A stretch of 64,000 bases of DNA from Mantamonas sphyraenae (GCA_026936335.1 JAPMXV010000018.1:186001-250000), one strand, 5' to 3'. Shown: positions 23,314-34,235, counted from the first letter of the stretch. Notes: generated by a model from the sequence alone, not told the origin. Made by a program: numbers and translations.

Positions 23314-24655
23314 ATGGACATCCCCGCCGAACTCCGACCGGTCATCCCATATCTGCGCCGTGCCAAAGAGGTGGAGCGTATCCAGCCTGTCGTGGTAAGT
23401 GTGGGTGCGGGGCTGTGATGGGAAACGTGAACGTGGGCATTCGCCTGACACAAACTTCATCTGCCCCCGTCCTGCCCCACGGTGGCCCCAGTCCTATTTT
23501 TGCAGGTACTACGCGGTGCAAGCAGGCCTTAAGCTGGAAGACCTGCCGCAAGAGGCCACAGAGTACCTGGTGCACCAACTGGGCGAGTTGGAAAGAGTGC
23601 GTTTTCCAGCCAGGGTGGACGAAGGGAAATGGAACGGGCAGGCAGATAGCGGCTGACACGCGACGCCTCAGATCAAAGAGGAAACAGACATCCCAGAGAA
23701 CGAGGAGGAATCCAAACAGCTCGTCAAGGCGTTTGCCCTGCGCATTTTTGACAAGGCCGACCGTGCCGATCGTGACGGAAACGCAGATGCCGGGACCGCA
23801 CAAAAGTACTACGCCGCATCGCACTTTCTCGAGGTGCTCATGGCCTTTGGCGAGTTGGACGAGGACGAAGCACGCATTCTCAAGTATGCAAAGTACAAGT
23901 GTGCTTACATCAACAAATGCCTGCGTGAAGGAGTGGAACCACAAAGCGGGCCCGTCGACAACCAGAAATCGGCGCAAGACAAGGCTCGCGAAGAGGAGGA
24001 CCTCATGCAACAGCTGGCAGCACTCGGGGCCAACACAGATGCACCCAGCAGTGCATCGTCAAGCACCACATCTGCCTCATCAACCACCCCGGCCCGAGCA
24101 GAGGATCAACCGGGCTTTGTCGACCCGTTTGCAGACGATGACGATGACGAGGAGCAGCAGCAGGAACAGAAACCACAGACAAACATGACTGGCAACACAC
24201 AAGCAAGCAATCAGGCGGACGACGATGACGATGACGACGAAGCGGAGCTGCTGAATCTGATGCAAGGAATGAGTGGAGGCGCACCGAAACCAAGTGCACC
24301 CAGCGCACCAAAGGCAAACCACGTCAGCGCAAAGCCTGTGACACCCTCCACCACCACAAGCACAAGCACATCCAGCAGCATCAACACAGCCAAAAAACCC
24401 GCTGGCAAAACAGCAAAGAAGGCAGTCGAAGTGCACGAGGTGTCCCCGGAGCAGCAGCGCATGGCGCAGATGCTGCTGGACATCGACGCTTCCAAGCTGG
24501 CGCTCACCACAGACAAGGACAAGATGCGCCAGGCTCAGCGTCTCAGCAAGTTTGTCACGTCCTCGCTGCAATTCTATGATGCAAAGTCTGCCGTCACAAA
24601 CCTCGTGGGCGCCCTGGCACTGCTTCTTCAGGAGGAGGATGACGAGACAGAGTGA
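23314..24655 (+). CDS. VTA1: VTA1/LIP5, ESCRT-III/Vps4 regulator
   Basis: Exons 23314-23394, 23492-23596 and 23672-24655 (1170 nt, 389 aa). The N-terminal tandem MIT region (IPAELRPVIPYLRRAKEVE, FCRYYAVQAGL, AASHFLEVLMAFG, AKYKCAYINKCLREG) binds ESCRT-III tails. A low-complexity linker with two acidic runs follows. The C-terminal VSL domain (MRQAQRLSKFVTSSLQFYDA, AVTNLVGAL) activates the Vps4 ATPase. Membership of the multivesicular body pathway is established for the family. Confidence 0.92.
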
Positions 24656-24668
24656 TTGGTCATCCACA

Positions 24669-26963
24669 AATGTACATTATCTTTCTCATCGTCGACACAC
24701 TTGCTCGTTCCAATGCACGTGTGCCCCGCTCCCAGCACAACGCCTGTCCTTCAGGCCGTCTCCTCAATCACTCCCTGCTCCTTCAGCAGCTTGAATGCTC
24801 CATCGTAGAACGAGTGGAACTCAAAGATGTCGCCCTGCGTTCGGATAAACTCCACCACGTGCTCTTCCTCGTTGTTCCCCGCATACAGGTTCACCGTAAA
24901 ACGGATGTTCTCGTCCGCAATGTCCTCGTTCTCGTCGTTCTCCTCATCCAGCACAAGGTGTGCATCAATGAAGTATCCCTTGTCGTTCACGTCAAACTCC
25001 AGACGCTGGCCCTCTCCCAGGTTCCCGGCAAGCTCCTCCAGCACTGCCTTCACCTCCTCAAGCACATCTCCAGGCTCTGCCTTCGTCACAAACGAGCTGT
25101 GGTTCCATCCGTTCGCGTGGTAGCTAGGCAGCGTGCTCAGCAGCTCCCCAGTCTCCGCGCTGCGGTACGCACCCGTCTCAGAGTCAAAGTCAAGCACGCT
25201 CAGCTCGTCAGCCATCACCGTGATCGACTCCGCGCTGTCCATGTCCAGTTGCACATTGCGCGACCCAGCCCCCGCCGCAAGGTTCGATCGCACAACCTCC
25301 GCGTCGTCCCAGTCCAGTCCATCCTCTCCCATGCTGTCCATCTCCAGCCACGGGTGCTGCAGCACCTCCATGATTGTCGGACGCGCCTCAGGGTCTGCGT
25401 TCCACATGTAGTTGATAAAGTCCGGCAGTCCAGGGTACTCCTTCTCAAACCACGACGGGAACTCGTACTCTCCGTAGTTCACCAGGTACGAGAACTTGCT
25501 CGAACGACGCAGGTCCGGCTGGAACGGATACTCCATCGCAAGCATCACGTACAGGAACACTCCCGCTGCCCACACGTCCGTCTTGTACGGATCATAGTCC
25601 GTCTTGTACTCGCGCGCGTCAAAGATCTCCGGTGCCATGTACTTCTTCGTGCCCGAAAAGTGGTGCATCGCGTCCACTCCCACACGTGCAAACCCAAAGT
25701 CGCACAGCTTCAGCGTCTCGTCGCTGTTCACAAGCACATTCTCCAGCTTGATGTCTCGGTGCGACACCTCGTTCACGTGGCAATGCGCAATCCCCAACGC
25801 CACCTGTCGGAAGTAGAACCGTGCCTCCTCCGCACTGAACCGCTTCCCTTCCACCTGCTTGTCTCGCACGCGTCCAAAGAACGACCCGTCGTTCACATAG
25901 TCCAGCGCCAGGTAGTAGTTCAGCTTGTCCTCGTACAGGTTCAACAGGTTCACCACGTTCGGGTGGCTCAGCACACGCATCGTCTGGATTTCGTTCTCAA
26001 TGTACTTGCTGTTCCTCTGCTTTGCAAGCACCTTCATCGCCGTCGGCTTCTTCGTGTCCCGGTGCTCTCCAAACACAACCATTCCGTACGATCCCTTGCC
26101 CAGGCATCGCACAGGCAGTGCGTTGTCCTCCGTCTCCAGCACTTCCGTCGACCCGTTCACCTTTTGGTAGATCACATAGTCACCAATCTGGATGTGCGGC
26201 GACCGCTTCGTCTGGTTCTTGTTCATCACCTGTTCTCCCCATCCCAACCCACATCTGGTGTCAGTTTCCCCTCCTCTCCCTCCCTAGTGCGGACTCGTTT
26301 CGCTCTCTCATTTCTTCTCTCCTCGGCTCCTCCCCCGCTTGCTTTCTATCCACGCCCCTCCTCTCATCCACACACTCGCCTCCACTCCATCTGCCCCTCC
26401 TTCCCCTCCACACTCACCTTGCGCAGATAGTCCATCTTGTTTCACGTGTCTGCACACACCCCATCCCGCCCGTTCCGTGTCAGTCCACACTCAGCCTCAC
26501 CTTGTTTTTCTCCGCCCGAGATGCCCTTTGCTCGAAAAACGCCCCCCGGCTCTTATCCAGCCCCGCATCCACCCATACACTCCTCACTCCCCTCCCCCAT
26601 CCACACTCCACACATCCTCATCCCTTTTCCAAACATCTCCACACCATCTGCCCTCCTCCATCCCTCTCTATCCATCCCTGTCGCTCCCGACAACTCCTCT
26701 CTTCTCGGCTCTCGGCGTTTGCGCTGAACCCGGAACCACTTCCGTCCTCGCACAACGCAACCATCTCCCGTCTTCTCTCCAACCCGCGCTCGACATGCAA
26801 CACTTTCCTCCTTGCTATTCCACACATCCATCGACACACGTCCTCGCTTGGCCTCCTACTCACCTGCGTTTGTGTGGGGTGTTTGGTTTTTTGTTTGCTT
26901 TCAGCTTGTTCCGCACTGCGCATCCATCCACATCCTGCTTTTCAACTGCCGTGCACCCGTTCC
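24669..26963. repeat. Segmental duplication, copy A (kinase gene plus 5' flank)
   Basis: About 2.3 kb matches 29670-31961 in the same orientation. It starts at AATGTACATTATC and ends at GTGCACC.GTTCC. It contains the kinase ORF and about 0.7 kb of its pyrimidine-rich upstream region. By eye there are 11 substitutions in the ORF, about 9 in the flank, and one 3-nt indel. The end lies 32 bp from the 3' end of the Hook gene. Confidence 0.95.
24751..26226 (-). CDS. CAMK-like Ser/Thr protein kinase, copy A
   Basis: Single exon of 491 aa from the ATG at 26226. All kinase landmarks are intact: glycine loop GKGSYGMV (43-50), catalytic Lys65 (AMKVL), HRD 156-158, DFG 176-178 and APE. The fold resembles the SNF1/CAMK group (HPWLEMD at the end of the C-lobe). 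A C-terminal domain of about 100 aa (RFTVNLYAGNNEEE, DIFEFHSFYDGAFK) could be KA1-like, as in AMPK-related kinases; that is inference. The protein is identical over its full length to copy B. The upstream C/T-rich 0.7 kb is probably promoter and leader. Confidence 0.85.
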   Translation of the reverse strand: MNKNQTKRSPHIQIGDYVIYQKVNGSTEVLETEDNALPVRCLGKGSYGMVVFGEHRDTKKPTAMKVLAKQRNSKYIENEIQTMRVLSHPNVVNLLNLYEDKLNYYLALDYVNDGSFFGRVRDKQVEGKRFSAEEARFYFRQVALGIAHCHVNEVSHRDIKLENVLVNSDETLKLCDFGFARVGVDAMHHFSGTKKYMAPEIFDAREYKTDYDPYKTDVWAAGVFLYVMLAMEYPFQPDLRRSSKFSYLVNYGEYEFPSWFEKEYPGLPDFINYMWNADPEARPTIMEVLQHPWLEMDSMGEDGLDWDDAEVVRSNLAAGAGSRNVQLDMDSAESITVMADELSVLDFDSETGAYRSAETGELLSTLPSYHANGWNHSSFVTKAEPGDVLEEVKAVLEELAGNLGEGQRLEFDVNDKGYFIDAHLVLDEENDENEDIADENIRFTVNLYAGNNEEEHVVEFIRTQGDIFEFHSFYDGAFKLLKEQGVIEETA

Positions 26964-26994
26964 AAACATCGAATCTTGGCGCGCACATGCCGCT
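26227..26994. other. Pyrimidine-rich upstream region of kinase copy A
   Basis: No gene seen. It is strongly C/T-rich on the plus strand (purine-rich on the transcribed-sense strand of the kinase), conserved in both duplicate copies, and likely promoter/5' leader. The last 32 bp before 26995 are unique to this copy. Confidence 0.5.
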
Positions 26995-29099
26995 TCAGGC
27001 AGGTCGCCATCCACTCAAGCGGCGCATGTCGCCGTACAGCCGCACTACCACGCCCAGGATCAACATGAGCGAGATCACCACAATGGCCCAGCCCACGGGT
27101 GAAGAAGGATACGACAACGACCCTTCGTTTGCCCTTCGCCTGTGAGCGGGTGTGAGGTACGTCAAATCCTCCTGGTGTGCCCATGCGTCTGCAGCCCACT
27201 TTGCCTCCAGTTCTTGGATGACTTGGAAGACGCGAGCCCACTCGTTGGGCGCATCCTTCACCTTCCTTATCCTCTGTTGCATCATGTCCACACTGACGTT
27301 GTATCGCTGTGCCATCTGGGCCAGCAACTGCATCTTGTGCTTCTCCTCCTCTACGCCAAGTCCACCAGCACCAGCACCAGCCACAGCAACAACCCCACTG
27401 CTCACACCAGCACTGTCCACGCTGCTGCCAGCCGCAAGCGATGTCCCCTTTCCGCTGGCGGCACTTGCCAAACTCGAGTTGCTCTGACTCGACGACAACG
27501 AGCCGGAAGTGCGCTGCTCGTGGTGCTTCAAGCCCTCCAGCAGCTTTGCATTCTCCTCCAGCTTCTGCGTCAATTCCAGATTTTGCTCCTGCGTGCGTTG
27601 CAGCTCCATTTCCAGTTCCTCCAGTTCCATCAGCTTGTGTGCCTGCGACTGCTCCGCCTTTTTCATCTGCCGGTACTCCTCCATGTAATCCTCCAGCTCC
27701 TTCACACGCGTCTGCAGTGTGTTGATTTTGCTTGTGGCCGAACTCATACGTGCCTCCGACGCCTCCAGCTCCCGCTTGAGACGCACTTCGGCACTCTTGG
27801 AAGGGGTGCGCTTCTCCATCTCCCGCAGCTGTGAACCCATCTTGGTCAGCAGCGACTGCTGGTTGCTGTTCTGCTCCTGTTCCACCTCCAGGCTCTGTTT
27901 CAGCGTCGCCACCTGCCTCTTGAGCTCCACCACAGTGTCGTACAAGGTCGTCTTGGCCTCCCGCAACTCCTTCAGCTCCGCCCGCGATTGTGTCTCCTGG
28001 GTCAGCAGGTTGCGTGTCACCTCAAACAGCCCTTTGACTTCTGTGTCCAAGCTTCGATTGGATGCCTCCACAGCCTGCATCGACTCGTGCTGCTGTTGCC
28101 ACGCCTCGCTCAGCTCCACCACGGCCTCCTGCAGTCCATGCGTCGTTTCAAACTGTGCTGTCTTGCGTGTGAACATGCGAGGCGTGTTTTCGTGCTTGTG
28201 GAACAGTTTCGAGTCGTCCAGCACGGTCGTCGTCGATGAGATTTCCAGGTGCATCTCCACGCTTTCGTACACCTCCAACCGGGACTCGTTCGCCTCCAGC
28301 AGGTCACAAAGCTCCTCACGCCCGTGGTTGCGGATGCTATCATTCAAGTCCTCCTTGTTCAGAGTCTTTGTTGACTCGATGATGTCCAGGTACTTGCGTG
28401 CGTGCGGTCCCTGGAGTGCGGCCGCCAACACCGCTGCCGCAACGCGTCGCACCTTCTCCTCCGTCGGCGCATCCCCGCTGTCGATCGTGTCGTACTGGGG
28501 TACAATCACAGGGTGGTGTGTCAACCGGTGCACCCGCGACAACACCGTGTGCACTGCCCCGAGCACAAGGCCCAGGTTGCGAGCGTGCGTCTCTTCCGAA
28601 TAGTTCTCCTGGAACACGACGTCCAGCGACTCGTGCAGCTCTGGCATACTGCACACATGGAACCGGTGTGCGTATGTTCATTGTCTCAGTCATGTGTCAG
28701 TGTGTGCCCAGCCAGTCTTCCCGCCCATTCATCGCAGCAGCCCTTTCAACGCAACTCTCGCGCCAAAATCCGCGTTCACCACAACGTTCACCCTTCCGTG
28801 TCCAAACACGACCACCTACATGTCAACCAAGATGCTTGCAAAGGCAAGTCCATCCGACAGCTCGATGATTTCGTCGCCCACGCCGTCCCCGGACACTACA
28901 GAGTCCTCAGGAACGCTTGCCTTGACCTGAACGATCTCGCCGTGTCAGTCCATATGATTGTTACAAATTCACCCACTCTGCACACACCCCTGCCCAACGC
29001 CACTGTCACCAGCCCACATGGCCCTCACACAAAGCACGCAGGGACTTCCATCCCAACTCCTGCTCGTGTGCTTACCCATTCGAAAAGAGCGTCCGTCAT
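26995..29099 (-). CDS. Hook-family coiled-coil protein with C-terminal membrane anchor
   Basis: Exons 29099-29076, 28926-28820 and 28648-26995 (1785 nt, 594 aa), phases consistent. The tiny first exon MTDALFEW joins VKASVPED, giving the Hook/CH-type start. It is followed by ELSDGLAFASILVDIMPEL, the usual Hook-domain pattern that binds dynein light intermediate chain. Long coiled coils run over about residues 170-430. An Ala/Gly/Ser-rich linker and a second helical segment follow. The protein ends with a single hydrophobic helix (VGWAIVVISLMLILGVVV) and a short basic tail. Animal Hooks lack a membrane segment and bind cargo through FTS/FHIP, so this one may attach directly to a membrane. The gene is divergent from the EMI1-like gene. 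Confidence 0.75.
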
Positions 29100-29135
29100 G
29101 CCGTGCTGTTTGTCTGCTCGGGCATACGCAAACCA
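29100..29135. promoter_or_regulatory. 36-bp divergent intergenic region
   Basis: The only sequence between the start codons of the Hook gene (29099, minus) and the EMI1-like gene (29136, plus). Transcription starts must lie inside, or each leader must overlap the other gene. Confidence 0.5.
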
Positions 29136-29579
29136 ATGACCAGCGCACAGGACAAGGACGCAAAGTTTGAGCGTCCCAGTTGCACTCCCATCTTTGACGA
29201 GATCTGGTTTTGCTACAGTAAGTGGACGCTGCGACTGCTGTGGCTGTGTGGGAGGCGCCTCCGAACATGCCGCCGAGCTCACGCCAATCGTTCGCCTCCA
29301 CGCGCAGCGCCCATCCACCAGACCACGTCGCTGTACAGAGAAGGAAAGCTCGACAACTGCAACCAGCTGTGGGCCAGGTTCTGGGAATGCCAACGCATCA
29401 AGGCTTTGGTCAGCAGCAAAGAAGCCAAGGAGGCCTTGGAGGCAAGCACGCTCATGAAGAAGCACGTCAACGACGTCTGGAAGTACCGCGAGGAACCACC
29501 CAACTTTCCGTCATATCGCAAAGGCGATAATGCACCCAAGAAACCGTCATCCTCATCCGACAACGAGCATGTGCTGTAA
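29136..29579 (+). CDS. EMI1/DUF3128-family small Cys-rich protein
   Basis: Exons 29136-29217 and 29308-29579 (354 nt, 117 aa), phase consistent. The conserved core reads SCTPIFDEIWFCYTPIHQ, then YREGKLDNCNQLWARFWEC. This gives the paired cysteines and the FDE...FCY, Y+.G...C...W..F..C pattern of DUF3128 (yeast Emi1). Members resemble twin-CX9C proteins and some are linked to mitochondrial intermembrane space functions. The molecular role is not established. The C-terminus is charged and Ser-rich. Confidence 0.78.
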   Translation: MTSAQDKDAKFERPSCTPIFDEIWFCYSKWTLRLLWLCGRRLRTCRRAHANRSPPRAAPIHQTTSLYREGKLDNCNQLWARFWECQRIKALVSSKEAKEALEASTLMKKHVNDVWKYREEPPNFPSYRKGDNAPKKPSSSSDNEHVL

Positions 29580-29669
29580 TGGGGGCTCTGGACCGCGTCG
29601 GAACATGCGACCACCAAACCTCACCTCAACCCTCCGGCACGAAACCAAGCGACACAGCAACCTTTCAAC

Positions 29670-31961
29670 AATGTACATTATCTTTCTCATCGTCGACACA
29701 CTTGCTCGTTCCAATGCACGTGTGCCCCGCTCCCACAACGCCTGTCCTTCAGGCCGTCTCCTCAATCACTCCCTGCTCCTTCAGCAGCTTGAATGCTCCA
29801 TCGTAGAACGAGTGGAACTCAAAGATGTCGCCCTGCGTTCGGATAAACTCCACCACGTGCTCTTCCTCGTTGTTCCCCGCATACAGGTTCACCGTAAAAC
29901 GGATGTTCTCGTCCGCAATGTCCTCGTTCTCGTCGTTCTCCTCATCCAGCACAAGGTGTGCATCAATGAAGTATCCCTTGTCGTTCACGTCAAACTCCAG
30001 ACGCTGGCCCTCTCCCAGGTTCCCGGCAAGCTCCTCCAGCACTGCCTTCACCTCCTCAAGCACATCTCCAGGCTCTGCCTTCGTCACAAACGAGCTGTGG
30101 TTCCATCCGTTCGCATGGTAGCTAGGCAGCGTGCTCAGCAGCTCCCCAGTCTCCGCGCTGCGGTACGCACCCGTCTCAGAGTCAAAGTCAAGCACGCTCA
30201 GCTCGTCAGCCATCACCGTGATCGACTCCGCGCTGTCCATGTCCAGCTGCACATTGCGCGACCCAGCCCCCGCCGCAAGGTTCGATCGTACAACCTCCGC
30301 GTCATCCCAGTCCAGTCCGTCCTCTCCCATGCTGTCCATCTCCAGCCACGGGTGCTGCAGCACCTCCATGATCGTCGGACGCGCCTCAGGGTCTGCGTTC
30401 CACATGTAGTTGATAAAGTCCGGCAGTCCAGGGTACTCCTTCTCAAACCACGACGGGAACTCGTACTCTCCGTAGTTCACCAGGTACGAGAACTTGCTCG
30501 AACGACGCAGGTCCGGCTGGAACGGATACTCCATCGCAAGCATCACGTACAGGAACACTCCCGCTGCCCACACGTCCGTCTTGTACGGATCATAGTCCGT
30601 CTTGTACTCGCGCGCGTCAAAGATCTCCGGTGCCATGTACTTCTTCGTGCCCGAAAAGTGGTGCATCGCGTCCACTCCCACACGTGCAAACCCAAAGTCG
30701 CACAGCTTCAGCGTCTCGTCGCTGTTCACAAGCACGTTCTCCAGCTTGATGTCTCGGTGCGACACCTCGTTCACGTGGCAATGCGCAATCCCCAACGCCA
30801 CCTGTCGGAAGTAGAACCGCGCCTCCTCCGCACTGAACCGCTTCCCTTCCACCTGCTTGTCTCGCACACGTCCAAAGAACGACCCGTCGTTCACATAGTC
30901 CAGCGCCAGGTAGTAGTTCAGCTTGTCCTCGTACAGGTTCAGCAGGTTCACCACGTTCGGGTGGCTCAGCACACGCATCGTCTGGATCTCGTTCTCAATG
31001 TACTTGCTGTTCCTCTGCTTTGCAAGCACCTTCATCGCCGTCGGCTTCTTCGTGTCCCGGTGCTCTCCAAACACAACCATTCCGTACGATCCCTTGCCCA
31101 GGCATCGCACAGGCAGTGCGTTGTCCTCCGTCTCCAGCACTTCCGTCGACCCGTTCACCTTTTGGTAGATCACATAGTCACCAATCTGGATGTGCGGCGA
31201 CCGCTTCGTCTGGTTCTTGTTCATCACCTGTTCTCCCCATCCCAACCCACATCTGGTGTCAGTTTCCCCTCCTCTCCCTCCCTAGTGCGGACTCGTTTCG
31301 CTCTCTCATTTCTTCTCTCCTCGGCTCCTCCCCCGCTTGCTTTCTATCCACGCCCCTCCTCTCATCCACACACTCGCCTCCACTCCATCTGCCCCTCCTT
31401 CCCCTCCACACTCACCTTGCGCAGATAGTCCATCTTGTTTCACGTGTCTGCACACACCCCATCCCGCCCGTTCCGTGTCAGTCCACACTCAGCCTCGCCT
31501 TGTTTTTCTCCGCCCGAGATGCCCTTTGCTCGAAAAACGCCCCCCGGCTCTTATCCAGCCCCGCATCCACCCATACACTCCTCAATCCCCTCTCCCATCC
31601 ACACTCCACACATCCTCATCCCTCTTCCAAACATCTCCACACCATCTGCCCTCCTCCATCCCTCTCTATCCATCCCTGTCGCTCCCGACAACTCCACACT
31701 TCTCGGCTCTCGGCGTTTGCGCTGAACCCGGAACCACTTCCGTCCTCGCACAACGCAACCATCTCCCGTCTCCTCTCCAACCCGCGCTCGACATGCAACA
31801 CCTTCCTCCTTGCTATTCCACACATCCATCGACACACGTCCTCGCTTGGCCTCCTACTCACCTGCGATTGTGTGGGGTGTTTGGTTTTTTGTTTGCTTTC
31901 AGCTTGTTCCGCACTGCGCATCCATCCACATCCTGCTTTTCAACTGCCGTGCACCGGTTCC
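29670..31961. repeat. Segmental duplication, copy B
   Basis: Partner of 24669-26963, direct orientation, offset about 5.0 kb. Homology ends at GGTTCC, 2 bp before the stop codon of the PPPDE-PUL gene. The unit therefore abuts the 3' end of a minus-strand gene in both places. Confidence 0.95.
29749..31224 (-). CDS. CAMK-like Ser/Thr protein kinase, copy B
   Basis: 491 aa from the ATG at 31224, amino-acid identical to copy A, with 11 nucleotide differences that are all synonymous (for example at the positions equivalent to 25116 and 25255). All catalytic motifs are intact. Both copies keep the same upstream region, so both are probably expressed. The strict protein identity points to recent duplication, gene conversion or strong purifying selection. 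Confidence 0.85.
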   Translation of the reverse strand: MNKNQTKRSPHIQIGDYVIYQKVNGSTEVLETEDNALPVRCLGKGSYGMVVFGEHRDTKKPTAMKVLAKQRNSKYIENEIQTMRVLSHPNVVNLLNLYEDKLNYYLALDYVNDGSFFGRVRDKQVEGKRFSAEEARFYFRQVALGIAHCHVNEVSHRDIKLENVLVNSDETLKLCDFGFARVGVDAMHHFSGTKKYMAPEIFDAREYKTDYDPYKTDVWAAGVFLYVMLAMEYPFQPDLRRSSKFSYLVNYGEYEFPSWFEKEYPGLPDFINYMWNADPEARPTIMEVLQHPWLEMDSMGEDGLDWDDAEVVRSNLAAGAGSRNVQLDMDSAESITVMADELSVLDFDSETGAYRSAETGELLSTLPSYHANGWNHSSFVTKAEPGDVLEEVKAVLEELAGNLGEGQRLEFDVNDKGYFIDAHLVLDEENDENEDIADENIRFTVNLYAGNNEEEHVVEFIRTQGDIFEFHSFYDGAFKLLKEQGVIEETA

Positions 31962-31962
31962 T
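31225..31962. other. Pyrimidine-rich upstream region of kinase copy B
   Basis: Same content as the region upstream of copy A. No additional gene seen. Confidence 0.5.
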
Positions 31963-33567
31963 TCATCCCATGAGGGCTTGCACGTCTGCGACGAGCTCCT
32001 TGGTGATGCTGCTTGCTTCCACTTTGCTGAGATCCAGCTCCATAGCCACACAGAGGTCTTTGGCCATCTCGTTGCCCTTGATGAGAAACCCGATGGCCAG
32101 CAGCATACGGTTGATCACATCCTCGTCTTGTTCTGCACTGCCCGACGAACTCTCTGCGTTCTCCTCACCATGGTACAGTGAGTTGAACGCTTGTGCCGTG
32201 GCACTGACAGCCATCACCACCCTGTCCTCGTAGTCGTCCTCTGCACTGCCGTGCACCTCATGCAGCATCCTTCCCACGTTGCAAAACAGGGCTGCCGCAG
32301 TGCCTCGGACCTGCTTGTGGCTGGAGCCGAGACCTTTGCTCGCGGCATCCAGCACTTCCTGCAGGCCGTCCTCATCCAGGGCAAAGCCCATCCCCTCCTC
32401 GGTGGCAAACAGGTTGACAAACACACGCAAGCTCATGAGCACAAGGGGCATGGGCAGTGACGAGTCTTCGTCTGCTTCCAGGAAGCGCGTGAGCAACCCT
32501 CGGAGTAGATCCGGGCACGTTGTGGTAAAGTGCGAAGCTGCATCACGGTTACACAGCAGCACACGCAACACATCGACGACAGGGAACACCTTGTCGGTGG
32601 GCATGACCTCGTACAGAGTGGCTACGGTGTCAAACATGCCCTGAGTAAACACAGGGTACAACGCATCCTTGTCTCCGCTTTCAACCTGCTGTTGTCTTTC
32701 CATCTCTGTCTGCAGTGCACTCAACACGTCTGTGTCCACCTTGTCGTCCAGCTTGCTCTGTTTGATCTGCCCGCGGATGCGATCAAACACTGCCGGCACA
32801 CGCGTTGTGTTGAACACGACGGGCTTCACGTGCTTGTGGATGTGCATCACCTGCACGCTGGGTTGTGACTGAGTCATTCCAAATCCAGCCCCGCTATATC
32901 CGCTGCTTGCCTGTTCCTGGCCCGCAATGGCGTTGTGGCCTTCAAACTGCATCTTGTTGAACATTTCTTCGATCATGGGGCGCAGCATGCGTCCTCCAGG
33001 CGTGTTCATGGCCTCTTCAGGGAGGCCCGAAATGTACTCTGGGATGTTGCCGCCTGTGAGGAACTGGCATGCCTCTTGCGTAAAGTTGTTGCAGTTGTGC
33101 GTCAGCAGGTGGTAGTCTTGCGCCCGATATCGGTTGGCCACCTCCTGCACCCAGGCCATGAACACGTCTGGTTCAACGTCAGTGGAGCCGAGATCCACCA
33201 CGTCCACGGGATACCCGTACGGCGTCTGCATCTGTGCGAAGTGAGGCGGAATCCCGTCAGGAATTGCCCCTGCGTTTGTCTCACGGGCTCCTGGCACGGC
33301 TTACTGGAGGATCGCCAAAAATGCCCTGGCCGTAGTAGTACTCTGTATCGTAGACAACAATGCCGGTGTGCCTGGTGATGTGTGTGGATGGACGTGTGAG
33401 CGGCGGCAGGCGTGCAACGTTGCATCTCGTTTCCGCTTCCACGCAACAAGGCGCCGTGCATCGTACCAGATGCCATCGATAGACTGGCCAAGAATCATGC
33501 CACTGAAACTCTTGGCCATGCCTCCACTGAGGTCATAAACATGCAACGCGACTTTGTATTTGCCCAT
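31963..33567 (-). CDS. PPPDE (DeSI-type) peptidase with C-terminal PUL domain
   Basis: Exons 33567-33467, 33371-33305 and 33231-31963 (1437 nt, 478 aa). The second intron is only 73 nt; without it the frame is broken, and with it the protein reads through IFGDPPMQTPYGYPVDVVDLGST, the expected PPPDE pattern. The N-terminal papain-fold peptidase has the catalytic His in WHTGIVVYDTEYYYG (His completed across intron 1) and Cys in THNCNNFTQEACQFL. This family removes SUMO or ubiquitin. The C-terminal half (FDTVATLYEVMPTDKVFPVV ... INRMLLAIGFLIKGNEMAKD) is a PUL/ARM-like domain, which in relatives binds Cdc48/p97. The start codon lies 31 bp from the Fanzor-like element. Confidence 0.88.
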
Positions 33568-33598
33568 CGGTGGCTGTTTGCTCACACTGGCGCAGGTG

Positions 33599-33624
33599 TT
33601 GTTGTTTGCACTGTGCTGTGCACA
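33599..33624 (+). repeat. Left terminal inverted repeat
   Basis: Starts TTGTTGTTTG, continues CACTGTGCTGTGCACA. It is the reverse complement of 39419-39444 at 25 of 26 positions (single G/C mismatch at 33608). Similarity stops on both sides. Confidence 0.88.
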
Positions 33625-34235
33625 CTCATGGCCCGTCTCGCAATGCAAAAATCAACGGTATAGTCGTATATTTAACGGAACAGCCAATGTCCGTGTTTCT
33701 ATGGATGGGTCTACCGTTGTGTGTTATTCCGTGTGATATCGTCACGCGTACGATCGACACGCTGCCAGGAGGTGGTAGAGACGTGGGTTGATCAGCCACG
33801 CTGGTTGGTATGGTGCACAGGTTTGCCACGAAGTGAATACGCTATGGAAGCGACGTCTGAGACCGTGGCCAGACGAAGGAAGTCTGGCGGTTGAGTGTTG
33901 TCAAGAGGGAGGTTGAATTCACCTTGCCGCCTCACCGTCCAACCTGCTTCGCAAAGAGGCCGAACCCATAAAGATGGACGCTAAAACAACACATGCCAGT
34001 GCTGCTGCAGGAATAGGGCGGGCAGCAATGGGTTTTGGCGATGGCAATCCATGCTTCGGATTGCCTGTAGGCGAAAGTGTATGTGCAGGACGCGGTGGTC
34101 AGCAATGGTGATCGTACACCAAAATGGGCCATGTTCAGTGTGTACAGACTGCTCGTGCCCTCTTGTAGTCAGCCACGTGTGTGAGCGCCCCCGTGTTGTC
34201 GTCCTCTGCCTCATCCAAGCAAAACACACAAGCAC
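33625..34235. other. Element 5' region upstream of the Fanzor-like ORF
   Basis: About 610 bp with no significant ORF. It is less GC-rich than the surrounding genes and is the likely promoter/leader of the ORF. The ATG at 34236 sits in the context ACAAGCACATGG. Confidence 0.5.

Noticed and set aside
24652-26430. 592-codon plus-strand ORF over kinase copy A (and its twin over copy B)
   Set aside because: Antisense shadow of the kinase; sequence differences between copies change this reading but are silent in the kinase frame.
33305-33320. Frameshift in the PPPDE-PUL gene near the DPP motif
   Set aside because: Resolved by a 73-nt intron (33232-33304) with good GTAAGC donor and CGCACAG acceptor that restores frame and the family pattern.
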